Part shown: positions 6,845-14,405 of the stretch, in pieces
Numbering within the stretch: the first letter of the stretch is position 1
Layout of the letters: every line of letters starts with the position of its first letter
Assembly (NCBI RefSeq): GCF_040605455.1
Contig: NZ_JBEXCV010000160.1
Coordinates: 1 to 19,818 of the forward strand
Reading direction: 5' to 3'
Source: Embleya sp040605455
GTDB lineage: Bacteria > Actinomycetota > Actinomycetes > Streptomycetales > Streptomycetaceae
Length of the DNA stretch: 19,818 bases
Notes under the pieces: generated by a model
Told to the model about the DNA's origin: nothing
The model's database searches: none
What the model saw: the letters and a program-made list of their open reading frames with translations, nothing else
Position numbers and translations under genes: made by a program

Positions 6845-7930
6845 TCAACTCGGTTGGTTCTTTCCGAAGAGCCGGAACCGGCCCGGCCTCGGCTCGGTGA
6901 CCGGCGGGTTCGCCGGTTTGGGCGGGATGCCGCCCGGCGGTGGGACGAAGGCGGTCGGCGGGCCGTCGGGAGCGGCCGGCGACGGCGGTTGGCCCTCCAG
7001 CGGCATGCGCTGCCGTTTGCGCTGTAGGGCCGCCTCGTAGCCGCGCCGGCCCTCGGCGAGCGGGTCGTACTGGGCGTGGCCGTGCACGTACGGGTCCGGT
7101 TCGGCGAGCCGGCGCAGCACCTCCGCCGCACTCGGCCGACGCTGCGGGTCCGTCTCGAACACGCCCTGGAACAGGTCGAACAGCAGGCCCTGGCTCTCCA
7201 CCCCGGCCGGGACCATGCCCTGGCGGACCGGGCGGCCGATGGTGACGTGGTAGGCGACCTGGGCGGCCGACCACAGGTCGTCGCGCGGGTCGGCGGGCCC
7301 GGGCCCGCGCAGTGGGCCCGGCGCGGCCCACAGCGCGGCGCCCAGGCTGCTGCGGGGCTCGCCCGCGAGCGCGGCGTGGTCGAAGTCGGCGATGTACAAC
7401 CGGCGCTGCTCGCGCTGCCAGCGCACGCTGGTGGGAGTCAGGTCGCCATGCACGACGCCGGCCGTCTCCAGGTGGCGGACGGTACGAAAAAGCGCACGTC
7501 GAAAGGCGTCTTGTTCCTCGGTCAGCAGCTTGCCCACCACGTCCTGGGCGGGCGGGCAGGGCACCGCCTCCAGCAGCAGGAACGGCTCGACGCCGTCGAA
7601 GTCGTGCCCGGCGATGCGGGCCAGCTCACGCGGGTGGTCGGCCGGTCCGAACGTGCGCGCGAGCCGAAGCAGCACCCGGATCTCGGTCTCCAGGCCCGCC
7701 TCCGCACCGGCCCGGCGACGCGCGTCCATCGGACCGAGCCGCTTTTGCACGAACGTACTGCCGTCCTCCACGTCCCGAACGTCGCGGATGCGAAAGGGAC
7801 GGCCGGGAGCGGCCGGTCGGTCCGGGCCGAACTCGACGCGGCGTTCCACCGACCGGCCCTCGGGGTCGGTGTATCCGAGCTTCTCCTCCCGGGATTCGCC
7901 CGGCCGCCCGGGCGCTCCCGCCGTGCTCAC
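6845..7930 (-). CDS. Protein kinase-fold protein with atypical catalytic motifs
   Basis: This 361-residue protein has a eukaryotic-type kinase layout. Lys63 (FVQKRL) is the likely ATP-anchoring Lys, and Glu81 or Glu83 the partner on helix C. HGDL at 161-164 is the catalytic loop, DFD at 182-184 the metal-binding motif, DDLW at 217-220 subdomain IX and QRRP at 263-266 subdomain XI. Two deviations matter: the metal-binding Asn of HxDLxxxN is Ser168, and DFG reads DFD. It may be a weak or altered kinase, or a nucleotide-binding pseudokinase. The last 80 residues are Pro/Gly-rich and end in a basic tail, with no membrane segment. The start is the GTG at 7930, which forms a GTGA overlap with the preceding gene and has a GAGGGA site eight bases upstream. 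The ATG at 7939 has that site abutting it and is unlikely. Confidence 0.82.
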   Translation of the reverse strand: MSTAGAPGRPGESREEKLGYTDPEGRSVERRVEFGPDRPAAPGRPFRIRDVRDVEDGSTFVQKRLGPMDARRRAGAEAGLETEIRVLLRLARTFGPADHPRELARIAGHDFDGVEPFLLLEAVPCPPAQDVVGKLLTEEQDAFRRALFRTVRHLETAGVVHGDLTPTSVRWQREQRRLYIADFDHAALAGEPRSSLGAALWAAPGPLRGPGPADPRDDLWSAAQVAYHVTIGRPVRQGMVPAGVESQGLLFDLFQGVFETDPQRRPSAAEVLRRLAEPDPYVHGHAQYDPLAEGRRGYEAALQRKRQRMPLEGQPPSPAAPDGPPTAFVPPPGGIPPKPANPPVTEPRPGRFRLFGKNQPS

Positions 7931-10371
7931 GAGGCCCATCCCTCGTCGTGGCGGGCGGCCGATCCGCCCGCGTGGTCCGGCGCGCCGTCGACGCTTTCCT
8001 CCCACATCCCCGCGTCGTCCACCGAACCCGGCAGCAGCGGCAGCAGGCGCAGCACGCCGGCCATCCGGCCGGCGCCGGTCCACACCAGTTCGTGGTCCAC
8101 GAGGTGGCCGTCGCCGCGCTCGCGCAGGGCCTCGCGAACGGCCGGGCGCACCCCGCGCGGCGCGAAGCGCACACTGCGGATGCGTGTGGGGACGTGGTCG
8201 AGCAGCATCAACTGGTCGGTCGCGCACAGTTGGAGCATGGACCGGTCCGCAGGCTGGGCGAGCAGTGTGGCGATCCGGTCCGCGTCGCCGCCGGCCGTGT
8301 TGCCGACGTGCGGGCGATCCTGGCTGCGGCGCGCGAACGGCGGCGCGGCCTGGACCCCGTGGTGGGCGAGGTGGTCGGCGTACGAGCGCAGCACGCGCCG
8401 CAGTTCGCGTTCCGTGCCCTGCCGGGACGCCTCCGCCGGATCCCCTTCCAGCAGCGACCACATCGGTTCGAACGCGGCGTGCAGCCCGTCCACCAGGTCG
8501 CCGAGCACGACGTCGTACAGACTCGAGCCCGCGCTCGGCGGCGGCGTCGAGGGCGGTGCGGGCCGACCGGGGGACGGACGGCTGCCGGTGTCGTATCCCG
8601 TCGTGGTCGGCTCGGGACCGGCCGGCTCACGCACGAGTTGCCGCTCGATCGCGGTCGTGTCCTCGTCGAGGACCTTGGCGCTCTCCTCCAGCAGCGCGGC
8701 CAGCACGATCGCCCGGTCCACCGCCTCGCGGCGCGGACCCGCCAGCGCCCAGTCGTTCCACACCGTGCGTACGAGCAGCGCGTGCAGCGCGTGCAGCGTC
8801 CGACCGGCCGCGCCGAGCGCCAACGTGCGCTCCCAGCGCCGCACCCGCACCGCCCAGTCCACACCGGGTAGCACGACGAGCAGGGCCGGGCCGAGCACGA
8901 GGGCCAGTGGGCCGACGCCGGTCGGCGGCCCCCACGCGCGTCCGGCGAGCACCCCGCCGACCGCGCCGACCAGCGCGACCAGGCCGGCCGACACGATCAT
9001 CGACAACGCCTCGGCGGGCAGCATCGCGCCGCCTTGGCGGTCGGGACGGCGCAGCGCGATCAGCGTCGCCCCGAACACCGCGAGCAGCACCGCGAGGGTG
9101 GCGCCGACCACGGCGAAGGCGGGCCACAGCGCGGTCAGGAACGAGCCGACCAGCAGCCCTCCGACGACCCCGATGTGCGCCGGACCGAGCGGGAACGCGG
9201 CCGGGCGCAGATAGTGCGCGAGGAAGCCGTCGGAGCAGGTCTGGTCCACCTCGAACGCCCGCGAGGCGCCCGCGCCGGGACTGATCCGGTCGGCCAACTC
9301 GCGCAGCCGCTCGGCCAGTCCGCGCAACCCCTCGGGTCGGTCGAAGGCGGCTGCGGTGCGCTCGCGCAGCGCGCCGGCCACCGAGGTCACACTCAGTCCG
9401 GGCGGCTCCGGGATCAGCACGCCGACCTGGTCCAGCCAGGCCCGCCCGTCCGCGTCGAAGCTGGCCGCGCCCTGGCCCACGGTCTGGCGGACCAGGTCCC
9501 GGTATTCGCCCAGCGCGGTCGCGGAGTCGGCGATCTGATCGTGGATCGGCCGCCCGTCGCGGCCGGCCGAGCCGTACAGCGCGAGCGGGCCGGCCAGCAG
9601 CGACAGGCGCCGTTGCGCGTGCCCGAAGCCCTGGTCGACATGCGCCCACCGGGCACCCAGCGGGCTGTCGGCGCGCACACATTCGCGGATGCCGCCGCCG
9701 ACCGCGGCGAGCCCGGTGCCCTGGTTGTCGGCGAGGGCCGCGAGCGGCTCGGGCCACGGCTCGTCCACGCCGCCCTCGGCGCCGACCAGCCGCTGCGTCG
9801 CCCGGATCCGGGCCCGCTGTACCGCGTCGTCGCGGATCCGGTGCACGAACGCGTTCAGTCCCGGCGCCGCGACCGAGCGAGGCATCTCGGTCACCCCGGC
9901 GAGCACGTGATCGAAGACCTCGGGTTCGGTGAGCACGTCGACCAGCGGGACGAGCGCGTCCGCGTCGTCCGGCCGCAGGGTGGTCCCGGGTGCCCGGCCC
10001 GGCTCCCAATCCGTGCCCCGGACGTCGCCGACCCACAGCGTGGCCGCGTCGCTGCCCACGAGTTGGCCCGGGCGGCGCAGCACGATCGAGCCGTCCACGG
10101 GCGAGCCGACCGCGACGCACACGACCTTGATGTACTCGCTGCCGAAGATGCGTTCGTAGGCCCGCCGGTGGGCGACCAGGTCGTCCACGGTGTCGAGCAC
10201 GAGCACCCGGTCGGCGGCCACGTTCAGGGTGCCGGCGGGCACCCGGGTACGCGCGTACGCGGTCTGTACGTCGGCGAACCGCCTGGCCGCCATGACCGCT
10301 TCGTACTCGCTGCGCAGGTCGACCACGACCACCAGCGGGCGCGGCGCGCCCGCGTCGACGGAGTCGGTCAC
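7927..10371 (-). CDS. Large membrane protein of the module, unknown function
   Basis: I do not recognise a defined family for this 814-residue protein. Its N-terminal 150 or so residues look like an alpha/beta domain (LVVVVDLR, then DRVLVLDT, then IKVVCVAVG). Helical, charged sequence follows to about residue 390. About four hydrophobic segments lie at roughly 400-442 (two), 454-477 and 484-505. A cytoplasm-like C-terminal region of about 300 residues contains a Pro/Ser-rich linker near 590-615. No vWA DxSxS, kinase or P-loop motif was found. It starts at a GTG that overlaps the tubulin-like stop as GTGA, and its own stop overlaps the kinase-like start as GTGA. It is thus translationally coupled on both sides. 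A membrane anchor or transducer linking the tubulin-like and kinase-like partners is the simplest inference. Confidence 0.75.
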   Translation of the reverse strand: MTDSVDAGAPRPLVVVVDLRSEYEAVMAARRFADVQTAYARTRVPAGTLNVAADRVLVLDTVDDLVAHRRAYERIFGSEYIKVVCVAVGSPVDGSIVLRRPGQLVGSDAATLWVGDVRGTDWEPGRAPGTTLRPDDADALVPLVDVLTEPEVFDHVLAGVTEMPRSVAAPGLNAFVHRIRDDAVQRARIRATQRLVGAEGGVDEPWPEPLAALADNQGTGLAAVGGGIRECVRADSPLGARWAHVDQGFGHAQRRLSLLAGPLALYGSAGRDGRPIHDQIADSATALGEYRDLVRQTVGQGAASFDADGRAWLDQVGVLIPEPPGLSVTSVAGALRERTAAAFDRPEGLRGLAERLRELADRISPGAGASRAFEVDQTCSDGFLAHYLRPAAFPLGPAHIGVVGGLLVGSFLTALWPAFAVVGATLAVLLAVFGATLIALRRPDRQGGAMLPAEALSMIVSAGLVALVGAVGGVLAGRAWGPPTGVGPLALVLGPALLVVLPGVDWAVRVRRWERTLALGAAGRTLHALHALLVRTVWNDWALAGPRREAVDRAIVLAALLEESAKVLDEDTTAIERQLVREPAGPEPTTTGYDTGSRPSPGRPAPPSTPPPSAGSSLYDVVLGDLVDGLHAAFEPMWSLLEGDPAEASRQGTERELRRVLRSYADHLAHHGVQAAPPFARRSQDRPHVGNTAGGDADRIATLLAQPADRSMLQLCATDQLMLLDHVPTRIRSVRFAPRGVRPAVREALRERGDGHLVDHELVWTGAGRMAGVLRLLPLLPGSVDDAGMWEESVDGAPDHAGGSAARHDEGWAS

Positions 10372-13300
10372 CAGCCACCCCCGGGCGTCTCGCGCTCATC
10401 GTGCTCGTCCGGCAGCGGCAGGGTCCGGTCCGAGCCGTCCAGACGCACCGTGCGGTCCTCGGGATCCGCGTCCGCGCGCCCGGCCCCGGCGCGCGGGTCG
10501 AACGGGCCGTGCGGGTCCCGGGCCCGGTACGGGTCGTGCGGATCGCCCGCACCCCGCGCCGGCCCGCGGGTCTCGCCCGACTCCCCCGGGTCGTACGGAT
10601 CGTAGGGGTCGTAGGGGTCGTACGGCTCCCGCCGGGCCCGCCGCTCGGCGGTCGGCGGTCGGTCCGGGCCGTCCCGATCGTCGCGGCCGCGGTCGCGCCG
10701 CTCGGGCTTGTCCAGGTTCGGCCGGCCCGGGTCGCCGGTCTCCGGCAACTCGCGCGCCTGCCCCCACTCCTGCGGATCACGCGGCGCGCGTTCCCGCGAA
10801 GCGCTCGACTCCTGCTCGTCCCGCCACTCGCGCGAGCCCCGCGGCTCCCTCGGCTCGCGGCCGTCCCGCCGATCCGGGTCGCCGTCGTCGAACACCGGAC
10901 CACCCGACTCGCGTCCGGCCCGCCGCTCCCACTCCCGCGGGTCCCGGTCGGCCCGGGTCTCCCTCCGCGGTCGCGGGTCCCGTCGCTCGGCCCACTCCTC
11001 GCGCACTTCCCGGTCGTCGCGCACCCGCTCGGCCGCCCGCCGCTCCCATCCGGAGCCGCGCTCGTCCCACTCCCGGTCACCGTCCCGCCCGTTGCCGGGC
11101 TCGTCCCGGTCCCGGTCCCGCCACTCTCGATCCCGCACGTCCCCGCGCCCGCCGAACCCGTCATCGTCGCCCGCCGCCCGGTCGTCGTGGTCCAGTTCGC
11201 GCAGCGAGTCCCGGTTGGCACCGTGATGCGAGAAGGAAAGGTCGAGTGCGGCGGGCAGCGTGACCTCCCACAGCCGCAGCAGCTCCTCCGCCCAGCCCCG
11301 GCTGCGCTCCGGCAGCCGGTCGCGCAGTTCCTTGAGCACCTTGACCTGCCGCGGCGCGACGTCGTGCACGAAGTGCCGGTACAGCGGCGAGGGTTCACGC
11401 ACCCGCGAGCTCAGGCCCTCGGGATGGGTGAGCATCAACTGCTTGGCGAACTCCCGGCGCACCGGGGCGTCGTCGGTCAGCGTCCACTCCTCGTAGGCGC
11501 GCAGCAGGCTGCCCCACGAGGAGGCCCGGTCGAATGGGCGCAGCGGCAGCTTCATCACGGTCGGCCCGTGCGGCAGCCGAATGTCGATCACCTCGGGCGA
11601 GGACCGCTCCCCGCGCGCGACCTCGACCTGCCCGTTCCACATCGCGCACAGCAGCCGGTGCAGGATGTACGCCCGGTGTTTCTCGGTGGTGGCCAGCCAG
11701 TCGTAGGTGAAGCCCAGCCGCTGGCGCCACTTGAGGAAGTCGACCGGTTCCTGCCGGTCCAGCGAGCGCGACCACTGCGCGAGCACCTGGCGCACCTCGG
11801 GCACCTCGGTCAGGCTCATCGCGCTGCGGAAGAGCACCACCACGATCGACTCCTGCTCGACCGCGCGGAACTCGATCTTTCGGGAGGGCTCGTTGGGGAT
11901 GTTCAGCATGCGTTCCAGGTACTGCCGCACCTCCGTGTCGTGCGAGGTGCCCGGGTGGGCGATCAGCACCTTGAGTTCGCCGCTGCCTTCGGGCGAGAAG
12001 CCGTTGGGCAGCATGCCCGCGAGCTTTTGCACGAACTGTTCGAGGTCCTCCTCGCCCACCACGGCCCCGCGCCGGGTCGCCGCACGGGTGAGCAGGTCGC
12101 GCACCGGCGGCAGCAGCGGCTGCGCATTGAGCTCGCCGGTCTGCACGAACAGGGTCTTGACATGCTGCTTGATCTGGTCGCGCACGTAGGTGACGGCGGC
12201 CGGGCCGCCCTCGCGCTCCTCGCCCAGTTCGTAGGCGCGCTGCCAGATGCCCGCGCCGAGCAGCTTGCCGACGATCTGCGCGGCGCCCGCCGTCTCGGGC
12301 AGCCGCTCGCGGTCCACGAAGCGGCGCAACACGTGGCGGTAGAACGACTCCAGGTTGCCCTGCGGCGGCAGCAGGTAGGAGACCCCGGAGCGCTGCCGAT
12401 ACAGCTCGCGGGTGGCCTGGCCGAAGTTCGCCTCCTCCTGGTCGCGGTGGTCGTTGAAGGCCTGCCCCAGGCCGTCCACGACGTGCCGCAGGTAGACCAT
12501 CTTGCGATCCCACACCTCGGCCTGACTTCCCCACTGGGCATGCCAGTTGCGCCGCGAGCGCCACTCGAACCACTGTTGCTGCGCACCCAGCGCACGCTGC
12601 ACCTCGGGATCGCCCCACTTGGCCTTGACCACCCCGCCCGCGCGGTCCTTGATCGCGGGTATGTGCGGCGCGTTCACGGTGATCCCGGGTGGCGGCGTCG
12701 GCTCGGTGCTGCAGTGCGCGAGCAGCCCGGCCACCCCGGGCCGGTCCGTGTCGCTGTACAGCCGCCGGTCGCCGAAGAGCACCCGGCGGGCGCGGAACAG
12801 ATCGCCGTCGGAGAGCAGTTGCCGAATCCCGCGAGCGTGGTTGAACTCCTCGGCCAACTGTGAGGTATGCGAGCGCAGTTGGGCCTCCTGCTGGCGCAGT
12901 GCCTGCTCCATCGCCCGGGTGCGCGCGTTGAGCGCCTGCATGATGTCCGCCGCGCCCTTGGCCGGCGACGGGTCGGCGACGTGCGGCGGCGCGCACAGCC
13001 ACAGTTCGCCCAGGCCGGACACCGACATGAAGGACTTGATCTGCTCCAGGTTGGCCTCGGAGGACACCCGGACGTCCGAGGTCAGATCGCGCACGGCCTG
13101 GGCGAGCAGTCGGCCGGCGACGATGTCGGCGAGCTCGTCCACCGGTACGGTCATCGAGGCGACCAGGCTGGTGGACACCCCGCAGGCGCCGATCCCACTC
13201 GGCGCCGGGATCTCGCGGCGGACCCCCTCGTTGATGAAGCTGTCCGCGAACGACTGGTACAGGTCGCCCTGGATGACCGCGTTCTCCAACTCGGGCCCGC

Positions 13301-14333
13301 CCGGGTTGAGCCCGGTGCCGATCAGCGACATCACCAGGGACACCACCGAGCGGTGCAGGTCCTCGCGCTCGATCCCGCTGGTACGGCTGAACAGGAACCC
13401 GGTCTGCACGGTGCCCGCCTTGAGTCGGGTGGACTCCAGACCGGGATAGCGCACGGCCAGGTTGCCGGTCGGCACGCCGAGCCCGGTGTCGAGTTCCTCC
13501 TGCGCGTACTGCCCGTTCTGGTCGTCGACCAGTTGGAACAGGTCGAGCAGCGCACGACCGGCGTTGAGCACCGCGGGTCGCCCGCCGCCGCGTTCCTCGT
13601 CGAACGCGGACGGCATCAGCACGAGCGGGTAGATCTTGATCCCGTCGTAACCCTGTGAAAATGCCTCGCCGATCAGGTGCAGGTAGTCGTAGAAGATCCC
13701 GCAACCGGTGCCGCCGGCGATCGAGAACGCGACGAACACGTCGCACGTGTTGCGGTTGTGATGGTTGCCGCTGAGCGCCATCAGGTGGTCGTTGCCGTTG
13801 CTGATCAGGCCGACCGCACGGCGCAACGGGTCCATCGCGGGCGCGAGTCCGTGCCGGAAGGTCTCGAACAGGGCCGCGCGCCCGACGGTGGGCAACTGCC
13901 CCGCGCCGCGCCGCAGCGGCGTCACCCGCGGCTCGCCCTCACGGGCGGGCAACCACGGGATGGTCTCCTCCGCCGCGTTGATCCGCAACGAACGGGCCAC
14001 CTCGGGATAGGTGTTCAGCGGCGGCACCAGCTGAGTGGTCAGGTGCGCGTTGCGGTCGGCGGCGGCCCGGTGCGCGGGCGGCGCGGCACGCAGCCGCTGG
14101 CGCTGCAACTCGTTCTCGTTGAGGTCGGCGTAGACGAACTGGATGCAGTTGGGCAGTTGGTACGGGGCCAGTTGGCCACCGAGCCGCTGCATCAGGCCGG
14201 TGCCGTCGGCACCGCACAGTTCCTCGCGCAGCCGTCGTTCGAGTTCGGCTCCGATCAGACATCCGGTACCGCCCAGGCCCACGAACAGCATGGACTGGTG
14301 GATGGACATGCCCCTGCGGCCTTGCGCTGCCAC
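10368..14333 (-). CDS. Giant tubulin/FtsZ-like GTP-binding protein
   Basis: This 1321-residue protein has two glycine-rich signatures of the tubulin superfamily. GLGGTG at residues 19-24 follows a hydrophobic strand. GGTGCG at 207-212 follows FSIA and corresponds to the FtsZ GGTGTG signature. It belongs with the bacterial tubulin-like families found beside vWA and GTPase genes; FtsZ itself is about 400 residues and lacks this extension. A long helical middle follows the GTPase core. The last 275 or so residues are a disordered Arg/Asp/Glu/Gly-rich tail containing four YDP units. Whether it polymerises is unknown. The start is the GTG at 14333, with a GGAGGG site three to five bases upstream. 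The ATG at 14309 has a poorly spaced site. It lies 72 bases downstream of the vWA gene and overlaps the next gene by GTGA. Confidence 0.87.
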   Translation of the reverse strand: MAAQGRRGMSIHQSMLFVGLGGTGCLIGAELERRLREELCGADGTGLMQRLGGQLAPYQLPNCIQFVYADLNENELQRQRLRAAPPAHRAAADRNAHLTTQLVPPLNTYPEVARSLRINAAEETIPWLPAREGEPRVTPLRRGAGQLPTVGRAALFETFRHGLAPAMDPLRRAVGLISNGNDHLMALSGNHHNRNTCDVFVAFSIAGGTGCGIFYDYLHLIGEAFSQGYDGIKIYPLVLMPSAFDEERGGGRPAVLNAGRALLDLFQLVDDQNGQYAQEELDTGLGVPTGNLAVRYPGLESTRLKAGTVQTGFLFSRTSGIEREDLHRSVVSLVMSLIGTGLNPGGPELENAVIQGDLYQSFADSFINEGVRREIPAPSGIGACGVSTSLVASMTVPVDELADIVAGRLLAQAVRDLTSDVRVSSEANLEQIKSFMSVSGLGELWLCAPPHVADPSPAKGAADIMQALNARTRAMEQALRQQEAQLRSHTSQLAEEFNHARGIRQLLSDGDLFRARRVLFGDRRLYSDTDRPGVAGLLAHCSTEPTPPPGITVNAPHIPAIKDRAGGVVKAKWGDPEVQRALGAQQQWFEWRSRRNWHAQWGSQAEVWDRKMVYLRHVVDGLGQAFNDHRDQEEANFGQATRELYRQRSGVSYLLPPQGNLESFYRHVLRRFVDRERLPETAGAAQIVGKLLGAGIWQRAYELGEEREGGPAAVTYVRDQIKQHVKTLFVQTGELNAQPLLPPVRDLLTRAATRRGAVVGEEDLEQFVQKLAGMLPNGFSPEGSGELKVLIAHPGTSHDTEVRQYLERMLNIPNEPSRKIEFRAVEQESIVVVLFRSAMSLTEVPEVRQVLAQWSRSLDRQEPVDFLKWRQRLGFTYDWLATTEKHRAYILHRLLCAMWNGQVEVARGERSSPEVIDIRLPHGPTVMKLPLRPFDRASSWGSLLRAYEEWTLTDDAPVRREFAKQLMLTHPEGLSSRVREPSPLYRHFVHDVAPRQVKVLKELRDRLPERSRGWAEELLRLWEVTLPAALDLSFSHHGANRDSLRELDHDDRAAGDDDGFGGRGDVRDREWRDRDRDEPGNGRDGDREWDERGSGWERRAAERVRDDREVREEWAERRDPRPRRETRADRDPREWERRAGRESGGPVFDDGDPDRRDGREPREPRGSREWRDEQESSASRERAPRDPQEWGQARELPETGDPGRPNLDKPERRDRGRDDRDGPDRPPTAERRARREPYDPYDPYDPYDPGESGETRGPARGAGDPHDPYRARDPHGPFDPRAGAGRADADPEDRTVRLDGSDRTLPLPDEHDERETPGGGW
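10591..10626. repeat. Four tandem 9-base units coding YDP repeats
   Basis: Four 9-base units of the form tcgta(c/g)gg(n) run end to end. The two central units are identical. On the minus strand they encode YDP four times in the disordered tail of the tubulin-like protein. The unit length keeps frame, so repeat number can vary between strains. Confidence 0.85.
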
Positions 14334-14405
14334 GGGCCCTCCTCGAAAAGTGCGTGAAGTGCGAGTTCAGATGCCCGGGCCCCCGCGCCCGGTACTGCAA
14401 CAGCA

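Noticed and set aside
4678..7930. Streptomyces conservon (cvn) operon
   Set aside because: No sensor kinase, Roadblock protein or small MglA-like GTPase is present; the GTPase here is a GAP1 fusion of 713 residues.
7076..9284. Two long plus-strand open frames over the kinase-like and membrane protein genes
   Set aside because: They overlap clearly supported genes and show Arg/Ser/Ala-rich shadow composition.
7927..10371. vWA domain in the membrane protein
   Set aside because: The N-terminal strand VVVVDLRSE lacks DxSxS, and no matching Thr and Asp positions follow.
10368..14333. Identity as FtsZ
   Set aside because: It has tubulin-superfamily glycine motifs but is three times the length of FtsZ, has a different neighbourhood, and lacks the FtsZ C-terminal peptide.
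14334..14405. GC-rich hairpin between the vWA and tubulin-like genes
   Set aside because: The arms (CCGGG/CCCGG) are short with a large loop and no T run; too weak to call a terminator.
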